Positions 46,714 through 53,744 of a DNA stretch of 53,744 bases are shown one piece after another. The stretch covers positions 1-53,744 of the IMG/VR virus record IMGVR_UViG_3300023174_000218. One strand, given 5' to 3'. Below the pieces are notes generated by a model. It had not been told where the DNA came from, searched no databases, and saw nothing but the letters and a program-made list of their open reading frames with translations. The position numbers and the translations under genes were made by a program. This stretch comes from a virus. Every line of letters begins with the position of its first letter. Position 1 is the first letter of the stretch.

Positions 46714-47529
46714 TTAGTAATAAAGAAGTACTACTCCATTACCTCCATCACCACCTCTACCATTTGTTGCTGCACCGCCTCCTCCACCTCCGCCTGCACC
46801 GCCAGTACCGCCATTAATACCAAAACCTGGTGAACCTGCGCCTAAAAATCCAGCACCTCCACCTCCACCACCTGGATTATTAGTGCTACCAATTCCTCCA
46901 GAATAAAAGTCTCCAGTACCGCCTACTCCACCAGTTCCTGTTGTTCCTCCTCCTCCGCCACCTCCACAAATTAAACCTCTACCCCCCGTAAAACCAGTTC
47001 CAAAATTATTTGTGCCCCCTCCTCCGCCTGTTGATACACCGTCTCCGCCATTGTTAAATCCATTTCCAGCCCCAGAAGCATAACTAATTCCACTAGCACT
47101 AGCGGAAGGTGCGCCAGTATAAGAAATAGTTGAGTTTTGATTTGTTGGGGTTGCGACTCCTGCAGCGCCTCCACCGTTTCCAGTAATCAAACTTCCTCCT
47201 CCACCACCAGCCATCACCATTCCGTAAATTGATGAACCACCAACAGCACCAGTACCAACAACCGCTGTGCCAATACCACCAGCGCCTACTATTACTGTAT
47301 TTGAAACATAAGTCCAGCCTTGTGAGTATCCACCAGCTCCACCGCCTCCAGTTCCTACAGTAGTAGAAGAACCCCCTGCACCACCGCCACCAATTACGAT
47401 TGCATAAACTCTTTTAATATGAGATGGAATTGTTACAGATGAAGTTCCAGGGGTAGAAAATGTCTGTTGCAATTTAAGCCCCAAAGGAGTATCACTATAC
47501 TGTGGACTTTGATTAATATCACTACTCAT
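46714..47529 (-). CDS. Glycine-rich adhesin-like protein 4 (subfamily A)
   Basis: A 271-residue subfamily A paralog. It has Y-S-D-T-P-L-G-L-K-L-Q-Q-T-F near the start, I-P-S-H-I-K-R-V-Y-A-I-V-I-G, Q-G-W-T-Y-V-S-N-T-V-I-V, G-M-V-M-A-G-G-G-G and S-Y-T-G-A-P. It ends G-V-V-L-L-Y-Y. The N-terminus matches copies 1 and 5. The Gly-rich body has several hydrophobic interruptions that differ from copy to copy. No transmembrane or enzymatic motif is present. Confidence 0.75.
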   Translation of the reverse strand: MSSDINQSPQYSDTPLGLKLQQTFSTPGTSSVTIPSHIKRVYAIVIGGGGAGGSSTTVGTGGGGAGGYSQGWTYVSNTVIVGAGGIGTAVVGTGAVGGSSIYGMVMAGGGGGSLITGNGGGAAGVATPTNQNSTISYTGAPSASASGISYASGAGNGFNNGGDGVSTGGGGGTNNFGTGFTGGRGLICGGGGGGGTTGTGGVGGTGDFYSGGIGSTNNPGGGGGGAGFLGAGSPGFGINGGTGGAGGGGGGGAATNGRGGDGGNGVVLLYY

Positions 47530-47538
47530 TATTACTCC

Positions 47539-48375
47539 TTAATACCATAGAAAAACAGCGCCATTTCCTCCAGAACCTGCTAAGCCTAATGTTGAGGCAC
47601 CACCGCCACCGCCTCCGCCTAAACCACCATTACCACCATTATTTGCTATTGCATTAGCCCCAGCAGAAAGATAACCAGCACCACCACCACCACCACCAAA
47701 ACCAAAACCTGTTCCTGATGAACCTGTGCCACCTGCAAAGAAATCGCCAGTACCACCAGCACCGCCTGTGCCTGTACCTGCTGTTCCTGCTGCTCCGCCT
47801 CCGCCTGTGATTAGACCACGACCTGAAGCAAATGCAGTTACAGTTCCAGTTACTGTTGCTGAACCAGCACCGCCTCCGCCTGAAACACCGCCAACGCTAG
47901 GGCCACCAAGAGAACCGCCACCTGCATAACCAACTGAACCACTTGTAGCCGCTGGCGCACCAGTATAAGAAATTGTTGAAGTAGCAGTTGTTGAAGGAGT
48001 TGCGCCTGAACCTGCTCCTGCCTGTTGTCCGTTTGTTGAACCAGCACCACCACCAGCCATCACCATTCCGTAAATTGATGAACCACCATTAGCACCAGCA
48101 GCCGCAGTTGAAGTTCCAGCACCACCAGTTCCAACAGTTACTGTGTTTGAAACATAAGTCCAACCTTGTGAGTATCCTCCTGCTCCACCGCCTCCACCGC
48201 CACCAGTTGCCTGTGATGAACCTGCTCCACCACCACCAATTACTACAGCCCATACACGGTTAATTCCTGCAGGAATAGTAACTGGAAATGTTCCAGGAGT
48301 AGAAAAAGTTTGTTGTAGCTTTAAATTGTACGGCGAATCAACAAATGATGAATTCTTATAAATGTCTATGCTCAT
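47539..48375 (-). CDS. Glycine-rich adhesin-like protein 5 (subfamily A)
   Basis: A 278-residue subfamily A paralog starting M-S-I-D-I-Y-K-N-S-S-F, with N-L-K-L-Q-Q-T-F-S-T-P-G-T-F, I-P-A-G-I-N-R-V-W-A-V-V-I-G, G-W-T-Y-V-S-N-T-V-T-V and the end A-V-F-L-W-Y. It lacks cysteine, unlike subfamily B. Its centre has A-F-A-S-G-R-G-L-I-T-G-G, a break that is also found as R-G-L-I-C-G-G in copy 4. It lies next to copy 4, and both start in the same way, indicating duplication. Confidence 0.75.
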   Translation of the reverse strand: MSIDIYKNSSFVDSPYNLKLQQTFSTPGTFPVTIPAGINRVWAVVIGGGGAGSSQATGGGGGGGAGGYSQGWTYVSNTVTVGTGGAGTSTAAAGANGGSSIYGMVMAGGGAGSTNGQQAGAGSGATPSTTATSTISYTGAPAATSGSVGYAGGGSLGGPSVGGVSGGGGAGSATVTGTVTAFASGRGLITGGGGAAGTAGTGTGGAGGTGDFFAGGTGSSGTGFGFGGGGGGAGYLSAGANAIANNGGNGGLGGGGGGGASTLGLAGSGGNGAVFLWY

Positions 48376-48384
48376 AGTTGTCTC

Positions 48385-49299
48385 CTAGTAAAAAAGATAA
48401 ATCAATCCTGCGCCGCCATTAGCACCCGAACCACCGCCACCGCCACCAAGTCCGCCAGCACCACCAACTGTTCCTGATGCAGCATTTCCATTACCTGCCA
48501 CTCCTGCACCGCCACCGCCACCGCCGTTTGCGTTTGTTCCAACAGACCCAGTACCACCACGCAAAGGTGCCCCCGTTAAAATGTTTATTCCTGATCCGCC
48601 GTTACCACCAGTACGAAAACCAGTTGAGGTAATTGCTCTCCCTCCACCTCCACCTGCTAAACCTGAACCACCATTACCACCAGTTTCAATTCCTGTTCCT
48701 GTAGTAGCAAGACCGCCACCGCCACCTGAAATACCATTTCCGCCATTACCGCCAGGAATACCAGGAGTAAATGAATAACCCCCTCCTCCTCCTCCACAAC
48801 CAACATTTCCGTTACCAGGCGTTCCTGAAGCACTATTAAAGCCACCAGTTCCCGCAACAATTCCCCAATAATTTGTTCCACCTGCTTGCGGATTTATTCC
48901 AAGTTGTCCACCTGCTCCGCCACCTCCCAATATTCCAGTAGCGGTACTTGGAAGAGCGCCACCGCCAGCAATAACGTTTCCGTAACGTGTATGACCACCT
49001 CCTGAAACACCAGAAGCACCTCCAGCACCAACAATGCAAGATGAAGTTGCAATAGTCCAGCCCCAAGCAATTCCACCTGCACCGCCGCCTGCCGCAGAAC
49101 CACCACCGCCACCGCCAACTGCAATGGCGTAAACCCAGTTAATACCATTTGGTATTATTACTGTTCCAGTAGATAATAAAGTTTGGCGCAATTGCAAACC
49201 ATAAGGAGTAATAGTAGAACCAGTAATAACAAAATTGGATGACGGAAACCAACTTGATACTTGTGAGGATACTTCGCCTTGTTTTAAATGTTTATTCAT
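48385..49299 (-). CDS. Glycine-rich adhesin-like protein 6 (subfamily B)
   Basis: A 304-residue subfamily B paralog. It begins M-N-K-H-L-K-Q-G-E-V-S-S-Q-V-S-S-W and contains P-Y-G-L-Q-L-R-Q-T-L, I-P-N-G-I-N-W-V-Y-A-I-A-V, A-T-S-S-C-I-V-G-A-G-G, H-T-R-Y-G-N-V-I-A-G-G and I-N-I-L-T-G-A-P. It ends G-A-G-L-I-Y-L-F-Y. It carries the N-terminal segment shared with copies 2, 3 and 7 and has an additional cysteine within a G-C-G-G-G-G run. The hydrophobic breaks differ from those of copies 2 and 3. Confidence 0.75.
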   Translation of the reverse strand: MNKHLKQGEVSSQVSSWFPSSNFVITGSTITPYGLQLRQTLLSTGTVIIPNGINWVYAIAVGGGGGGSAAGGGAGGIAWGWTIATSSCIVGAGGASGVSGGGHTRYGNVIAGGGALPSTATGILGGGGAGGQLGINPQAGGTNYWGIVAGTGGFNSASGTPGNGNVGCGGGGGGYSFTPGIPGGNGGNGISGGGGGLATTGTGIETGGNGGSGLAGGGGGRAITSTGFRTGGNGGSGINILTGAPLRGGTGSVGTNANGGGGGGAGVAGNGNAASGTVGGAGGLGGGGGGSGANGGAGLIYLFY

Positions 49300-49305
49300 A
49301 ATTTA

Positions 49306-50208
49306 TCACCAGTACAGGTAGATGATTCCTGCGCCACCTGAGCCTAGTGCTGAACCTGAACCACCACCACCGCCACCACCAAGTCCGCCTGCACCGCCAG
49401 TAGTTCCTGAAGCATTTGAACCATTACCAGCGATACCGCCACCGCCACCACCTGCACCATTTGTTCCTGTTCCTGATGTACCTGTGCCACCAGTTGTAAT
49501 AGCACCTGTTAATATATTAATACCGTTACCACCATTGCCACCAATGCGAGTACCACTATTAATTGTTGCTGAACCTCCACCACCACCTGCTAAACCATTG
49601 CCACCGTTACCACCTGTGTTAGTTCCTGAACCTGCTCCCTGAGAGCCACCACCGCCACCACCTGAAATACCTGAACCCCCGTTAATCCCTGCAACCCCGT
49701 TAGTTGCTGAATTGTTACCGCCACCAGCACCCGAACCTGAGCCGCCTATATTTGCTGCGCCTCCTGGTATTCCCCAGTAATTGGTTGAACCAGTACCGTT
49801 TGTTCCACCACTACCTCCACCCCCAAGAACCCCATTGAGGTTTCCACCGCCTGCGCCACCACCAGCAATTACATTTCCATAACGTGTGTAGCCACCTGTA
49901 CCATTGACAGCACCTGCACCAACTACGCAAGTGGGAGTTGCTAAAGTAAATCCCCAAGCAACGCCCCCAGCACCGCCACCAGCGCCAAATGCTCCTGATG
50001 CACCACCACTACCACCGCCACCAACTACAATGGCATAAACAAATGTAATTCCATCAGGAATAGAAACTGTTCCAGTTGAAGTAATTGTTTTTCGCAAAGT
50101 TAATCCATATGGATTTACTAACGATGTATAAGTAGATGTATTAGATGCGGTTGGGTTCCAAGAACTTACTTGACTTCCCGACTCTCCACGTTTAATCGGG
50201 TTGGCCAT
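49306..50208 (-). CDS. Glycine-rich adhesin-like protein 7 (subfamily B)
   Basis: A 300-residue subfamily B paralog next to the long collagen-like fibre. It begins M-A-N-P-I-K-R-G-E-S-G-S-Q-V-S-S-W-N-P, then G-L-T-L-R-K-T-I-T-S-T-G-T-V, I-P-D-G-I-T-F-V-Y-A-I-V-V, A-T-P-T-C-V-V-G-A-G, R-Y-G-N-V-I-A-G-G and I-N-I-L-T-G-A-I-T-T-G, and ends G-I-I-Y-L-Y-W. Its ATG overlaps the collagen gene stop (TAATG), so it would be translated with it. That coupling suggests the adhesin may sit at the tip of that fibre. Confidence 0.75.
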   Translation of the reverse strand: MANPIKRGESGSQVSSWNPTASNTSTYTSLVNPYGLTLRKTITSTGTVSIPDGITFVYAIVVGGGGSGGASGAFGAGGGAGGVAWGFTLATPTCVVGAGAVNGTGGYTRYGNVIAGGGAGGGNLNGVLGGGGSGGTNGTGSTNYWGIPGGAANIGGSGSGAGGGNNSATNGVAGINGGSGISGGGGGGSQGAGSGTNTGGNGGNGLAGGGGGSATINSGTRIGGNGGNGINILTGAITTGGTGTSGTGTNGAGGGGGGIAGNGSNASGTTGGAGGLGGGGGGGSGSALGSGGAGIIYLYW

Positions 50209-51686
50209 TAACTAAACACCTGCCCTGATATAACACCTTGGTCTGTATCATAAGTTGCTGCTGTAGAAATTGAAGCGCCCTGAATTCCTTGTAATCCTAC
50301 TGGACCTTGTAAACCTTGATAATTTCCGTAAGCCTCAAACCACTCAACACCATCATATACATAAGTTCTACCATCATTAGTATTAACCCAAACCTGACCA
50401 TTATATGGTGGAGTTGGTTGTACAGAGTTAACATTGAATACGCCTTGAACACCTTGTAAACCAGTAGTTCCTTGTAATCCTTGAATTCCCTGAGTGCCTT
50501 GAACTCCCTGTATTCCATTTATTCCTTGAGTACCTTGTGTTCCTTGTATGCCTTGAAGACCCTGAACACCCTGAATACCCTGTGTGCCTTGTGGTCCTTG
50601 TAAGCCCTGTACTCCTTGTATTGAAATTCCTTGGATACCTTGAGTGCCTTGTGCACCGGTAGTTCCTTGGATACCTACAGCAGTGGTAACTAAAATTATA
50701 TTGGAGTTATTACCAAATCCAGTTAGCCCAGTTCCTACAGCAGTAACATAAGTTACTGGAATTTGAACATAATCATTATTTCCAGGGTTAACGTCACCAC
50801 TAACTTTAAAGTGCTGAAGGTTATTTGAATTATTTGCATCTTGAATAAATACATTGTCATTAACCTGTAAAAGGTCTAAAAACATATCTATATCTACGTT
50901 AAGTTGTGTTAAATGATTAATATAAAGAACAGTAGAATTAATTTGAGTACCGTTGTTATATCTTAAATAGCCGTTAGTTGGTTGTGAATTAGATGTGCTA
51001 TTTGCATCTATCTTGTACTCAAAATAACTAGAAGAAACACCGCTTGCACCAGTAATGCCCTGAATACCTTGACTACCAGTTGTTCCTTGAACTCCTTGCA
51101 AACCTTGAGCTCCCTGAATACCGGTAGTTCCTTGGTTTCCATTTACACCTTGTGTGCCTTGCACACCTTGTATTCCCTGAATACCTTGTGTGCCTTGTGG
51201 TCCCTGAACACCTTGTGTACCTACTACTCCTTGTAAACCTGTATAGCCTTGAATACCAGTAGTTCCTTGAGCACCTTGAGTTCCTTGTAAACCTTGAGTG
51301 CCCTGAGTACCTTGTGTACCTTGTGTACCTGTTATTCCTTGTACTCCTTGAGTTCCCAGTAAACCTTGAGTACCCTGTACTCCTTGTGTGCCCTGAACTC
51401 CTTGAGATCCTGTTATGCCCTGTCTTCCTTGCAGACCTTGTAAACCTTGAGTACCTTGTGTTCCTTGTAACTGTGCATAACCAAAGCCTTGAATACCTAA
51501 TATTCCTTGTGTACCTTGAAGTCCTTGAATACCTTGTGGACCAGCTGAACCAATATTAGTAATATCTGGTGAAAGAGGGTCAGGAATAAGATCAGACTCT
51601 ATATATGTAATACCCGGAGCTACATCCGTAATAATAATTAATTCAGTACATAATACACATGTACCGCAACTATCTATACAGCTCAT
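50208..51686 (-). CDS. Long collagen-like tail fibre with Cys-rich N-terminus
   Basis: A 492-residue protein. The N-terminus has four cysteines in the first 13 residues (C-I-D-S-C-G-T-C-V-L-C), which could crosslink a trimer. Gly-x-y repeats run from about 48 to 220 (G-I-Q-G-L-Q-G-T-Q-G, G-V-Q-G-T-Q-G-V-Q-G), then a beta domain at about 221-335 (Y-F-E-Y-K-I-D-A-N-S, then L-Q-H-F-K-V-S-G-D-V). A second collagen block follows to about 430 before a tip with G-Q-V-W-V-N-T-N-D-G-R-T-Y-V. Pro-poor, Gln-rich collagens of this kind form thin phage fibres. It overlaps the connector gene. Confidence 0.88.
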   Translation of the reverse strand: MSCIDSCGTCVLCTELIIITDVAPGITYIESDLIPDPLSPDITNIGSAGPQGIQGLQGTQGILGIQGFGYAQLQGTQGTQGLQGLQGRQGITGSQGVQGTQGVQGTQGLLGTQGVQGITGTQGTQGTQGTQGLQGTQGAQGTTGIQGYTGLQGVVGTQGVQGPQGTQGIQGIQGVQGTQGVNGNQGTTGIQGAQGLQGVQGTTGSQGIQGITGASGVSSSYFEYKIDANSTSNSQPTNGYLRYNNGTQINSTVLYINHLTQLNVDIDMFLDLLQVNDNVFIQDANNSNNLQHFKVSGDVNPGNNDYVQIPVTYVTAVGTGLTGFGNNSNIILVTTAVGIQGTTGAQGTQGIQGISIQGVQGLQGPQGTQGIQGVQGLQGIQGTQGTQGINGIQGVQGTQGIQGLQGTTGLQGVQGVFNVNSVQPTPPYNGQVWVNTNDGRTYVYDGVEWFEAYGNYQGLQGPVGLQGIQGASISTAATYDTDQGVISGQVFS

Positions 51687-53236
51687 TAGAACGGTCCTAT
51701 AGGGTTACTAACTTCTGAGTGTGTAAATACCTTGCCGTAAAGATATGTTTTTACTTTATTACTATTTGAAGTTAGCTGTAGATCGTAGTAGGCAACGTTT
51801 GGAAGGTTTGCTGTAACTGACCCTGGAAGAGTCATTGTTAAAGTGTCTACTATACCTCCTACTGTAGATGCACTCTTTGTTATAGTAAATGTTCCAAGAA
51901 TTACTGGACCAACTCTGCTTGCTGGAATAGATGGGGAAAGACGAATTTGGGCAAGTGGTGTGTAAGAGGTAAGGTCCATGGAGAATCTAATAACTTCAAT
52001 AAAGTCATCCCCAGAGTAAAGTGAAAGATCCTTTGAGATAACTGGAGCACTTGGAGAAATATCGCCATAGTTTGGGAGCGATAGTGAAACTCTTTGTGGA
52101 AGAGATGCATCGTCAATTTCTTGAGGACGATATACAGGAATGTAACGATTACTCATACGGCTAATACGGCGAAGAGTCATTACTTCAATACGATAAAGAC
52201 CTACACCAAGCATAACGCAAAGTTCTCTATATTGTTCTTTACGTGTTTGAACCATCTCTGTAAGCTGGCGATAACGTTCAGAACGTGGTATAGAAACTCC
52301 GTCTGGAGAAATAATATCAATATCAAATGCTGAGTCGTTAGCTAAGGTATAAAGAGCCATAGTTGAAGCTAGAAGAATTACTGGGTATTCTTCAATACCG
52401 GGCAATCTATTTAAAGTAGTAAGGGAGCTCCCATTAGTATCTGATTCATTACGGCTATGTTCTAAGAAAGCATTGTTAATATAATAGTAAATTTCAGAAT
52501 CTGTAAAATAACGGTAGGCTGTACCGGAGATAGTAATTACCGCATTGTTTGTTGGGGCCACTGCCAAGGTTAAAATACCTATGCCTTCTTCTATAACTGT
52601 TGTAGAAGAGACGTTAAAGGTTGCAGATAGACCTGAAGCCACTGCTGAGGCGCCAGTTACTGCGACACCAGTGACAGCATTGGTTACTGTAAAAGATGTT
52701 GTAGTTCTAGAGGCTACTATCACACCAGTTAAATTAAACGGGGATGAATACGTACCTGTTGCAGTTGAAGTTGCTCCGGTAACAGTAGAGGTAACTGTAA
52801 AGCTAGTTCCGGCATTTACTGCCAAAATAGTCTTTGTACCATTAAAACCAGTTGTGGTAGAACCAGATATGGTAATTGTTTGGCCTGCTGAAAGACCTGT
52901 TGTTGAAGTTGTTGAATAAGTTACAACAGAGCCAGAACCCGCAATAGCGGTTATAGAAATAGAGTTAGTTAATCCAGTAATATTTACAGTTTGTCCAGCG
53001 GTTAAAGAGTTGCTAGAAGTATAGGTAACAGTTCCTGAAGTAGCTGAGGCAGCTGTTACTGTAGATGTAGATGTTGGGACAGCCACTGTAATAACTAGGC
53101 TACTGCCTAGAACTGGAGCTTGACTGAGTTGAAATCTAGTTGTTAATCCATCGCCTGTATAAGTGTCTACAAAAGAACGTGGGGTATCGCCAATTTCGGA
53201 CCGCAATCTACTTGCGAGTTCTGATAAGGTGGCCAC
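51686..53236 (-). CDS. Head-tail connector protein with inserted Ig-like modules
   Basis: A 516-residue protein from a GTG with GGAGG upstream. It begins L-S-E-L-A-S-R-L-R-S-E-I-G-D-T-P-R-S-F, a start typical of head-tail connector/adaptor proteins, and T-G-D-G-L-T-T-R-F-Q-L-S. Residues about 55-215 are an insertion of Thr/Ser-rich beta modules (T-V-T-Y-T-S-S-N-S-L-T-A-G-Q-T-V-N-I-T-G-L and two more). After it the connector resumes (T-D-S-E-I-Y-Y-Y-I-N-N-A-F-L-E, helices with M-A-L-Y-T-L-A-N-D). The C-terminal 200 residues are beta-rich. The insertion resembles modules in the sheath, gpJ and 45010-46185. Confidence 0.72.
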   Translation of the reverse strand: MATLSELASRLRSEIGDTPRSFVDTYTGDGLTTRFQLSQAPVLGSSLVITVAVPTSTSTVTAASATSGTVTYTSSNSLTAGQTVNITGLTNSISITAIAGSGSVVTYSTTSTTGLSAGQTITISGSTTTGFNGTKTILAVNAGTSFTVTSTVTGATSTATGTYSSPFNLTGVIVASRTTTSFTVTNAVTGVAVTGASAVASGLSATFNVSSTTVIEEGIGILTLAVAPTNNAVITISGTAYRYFTDSEIYYYINNAFLEHSRNESDTNGSSLTTLNRLPGIEEYPVILLASTMALYTLANDSAFDIDIISPDGVSIPRSERYRQLTEMVQTRKEQYRELCVMLGVGLYRIEVMTLRRISRMSNRYIPVYRPQEIDDASLPQRVSLSLPNYGDISPSAPVISKDLSLYSGDDFIEVIRFSMDLTSYTPLAQIRLSPSIPASRVGPVILGTFTITKSASTVGGIVDTLTMTLPGSVTANLPNVAYYDLQLTSNSNKVKTYLYGKVFTHSEVSNPIGPF

Positions 53237-53294
53237 GGATCCTCCAGGTAAATGTTATATTAATTATCTATCAAAAATTATAATAAATCTGCAT

Positions 53295-53337
53295 AAAAAA
53301 GGCCTCACTCCTACAGGAGGGCGGTTGTAGGAGTGAG
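53295..53337 (-). terminator. Strong Rho-independent terminator
   Basis: CTCACTCCTAC and GTAGGAGTGAG (53304-53314 and 53327-53337) form a perfect 11-bp stem with a 12-base loop, followed on the minus strand by six T. It lies right after the small gene at 53358-53720 and ends that transcript. The 60 bases on to the connector start contain a TATAAT (minus 53282-53277) that could be a promoter -10, but no -35 match was found. Confidence 0.88.
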
Positions 53338-53357
53338 ACTATTAGACCTTGTACGGT

Positions 53358-53720
53358 TTACAAACGGTCGTACAAGTAACCTTTTTCTTTTAGGTGATTT
53401 GCTACAACCTGTGAAACTTTGTACTTCTTGCCCGCTTGGAAAGAGTAGTGGTTGCCTGCTCCTATTGTCATCATTTCAAGGTCTTCTGCAACACGTACGA
53501 CAACTGAGTCGTCTGCGAGGCTTACGCCGAGATCTTCAACCTCATCAATTACAGTTGGTACAGAAGTTGTAAGATCTACAATCTCTGTAGCATCACGGTA
53601 ATCTTTTGCCGCTGTTGCCATAGACATTTCGCCAGCACGAGCTGCGAGAGCTTCTGCATTGGCCTTAATTTGTTCTTCTCTTTGACGTCCTGTGACGTCA
53701 GTAACTTTTGCTTTTGCCAC
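53358..53720 (-). CDS. Small late-region protein, 120 aa
   Basis: Begins at a GTG with an AGGAG ribosome site and reads M-A-K-A-K-V-T-D-V-T-G. An N-terminal helix (R-Q-R-E-E-Q-I-K-A-N-A-E-A-L-A-A-R-A) and a strand-rich end (Y-S-F-Q-A-G-K-K-Y-K-V-S-Q-V-V-A-N-H-L) are seen. Its position at the right edge, before a terminator and ahead of connector genes, suggests a capsid-region or head decoration gene. I recall proteins with this end (F-x-x-G-x-x-Y-x-V-x-x-x-V-A-x-H-L) near phage capsid genes. No precise function. Confidence 0.6.
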   Translation of the reverse strand: MAKAKVTDVTGRQREEQIKANAEALAARAGEMSMATAAKDYRDATEIVDLTTSVPTVIDEVEDLGVSLADDSVVVRVAEDLEMMTIGAGNHYSFQAGKKYKVSQVVANHLKEKGYLYDRL

Positions 53721-53744
53721 GATGTGTATTCTCCTGTTAGATAG

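Noticed and set aside
49322-49642. Long plus-strand frame encoding a proline-rich protein opposite adhesin 7
   Set aside because: It is the reverse complement of Gly codons (GGN to NCC, giving Pro); no ribosome site and the minus strand frame is part of a conserved family.
42330-51686. Repeated short sequences that could suggest a CRISPR array
   Set aside because: The repeats are in-frame Gly or Gly-x-y codons within proteins, without regular spacers of uniform length.
52545-52919. Plus-strand frame opposite the Thr-rich connector insertion
   Set aside because: Thr/Ser-rich repeats on the minus strand leave open shadow frames; no ribosome site or known pattern.
1-53744. tRNA genes, integrase and attachment sites
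   Set aside because: No cloverleaf-like sequences, integrase motifs or duplicated core sites were seen; gaps between genes are too short to hide them.

Overview
The window is a segment of the genome of a large, AT-rich, contractile-tailed phage (myovirus morphology). Every gene I can support lies on the minus strand, so transcription runs from high to low coordinates. The genes are packed tightly, mostly with ATGA or TAATG stop/start overlaps, which suggests long translationally coupled operons. Two WhiB-family genes point to an actinobacterial host, because WhiB proteins are otherwise an actinobacterial and actinophage family. The low GC (judged by eye, not computed) would fit a low-GC aquatic actinobacterium, but that is inference. 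I see no integrase, repressor/attachment region, tRNA, rRNA, transposon or CRISPR array. Capsid, portal and terminase genes are not in the window and presumably lie beyond its right edge.

In transcription order, right to left. (1) 53.7-51.7 kb: a small late protein, a strong terminator, then a head-tail connector protein carrying an inserted Ig-like region. (2) 51.7-38.3 kb: a fibre and adhesin region. It holds two collagen-like (Gly-x-y) fibres, seven tandem paralogous glycine-rich proteins, an Ig-like-module protein, a GH130-like five-bladed propeller with a TPR neighbour, and a LamG-like protein interrupted by an 11-residue cysteine ladder. (3) 38.3-34.5 kb: small virion-associated genes, a pair of paralogs with a dUTPase-like (beta-clip) motif pattern, a neck-type protein, and four tiny lysine-rich proteins ending at a second strong terminator. 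(4) 34.5-19.7 kb: an HNH gene, then the tail module in an order typical of contractile phages: tail completion proteins, sheath, tube, T4 gp26-like assembly protein with a probable frameshifted extension, tape measure with an M23 peptidase, CIS-tube-like protein, LysM protein, hub split over two genes, spike (gp5/gpV), gp25, baseplate J and a gpI-like protein. (5) 19.7-14.4 kb: further tail fibre genes (beta-propeller, glycine-rich paralog, triple CBM-like protein) and a small membrane protein. (6) 14.3-0 kb: replication and recombination genes: initiator, DnaC-like loader, SWIM protein, DnaB-like helicase, WhiB, primase, HNH, SNF2-type helicase, ribbon-helix-helix, MerR-like protein, SSB-like protein, family A DNA polymerase, RecA, resolvase-like protein, a second WhiB and a PD-(D/E)XK nuclease cut by the window edge.

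The replication genes form a nearly complete replisome (initiator, loader, helicase, primase, polymerase, probable SSB, recombinase), so the phage probably copies its DNA largely with its own enzymes. The initiator gene contains a candidate replication origin in its linker-coding part: hairpins plus repeats spaced 21 bp apart. The DNA polymerase leader can form two competing hairpins, one of which hides the ribosome binding site. The most unusual protein-level features are the glycine-rich paralog array and the cysteine-ladder fibre, which together look like a diversified receptor-binding apparatus.
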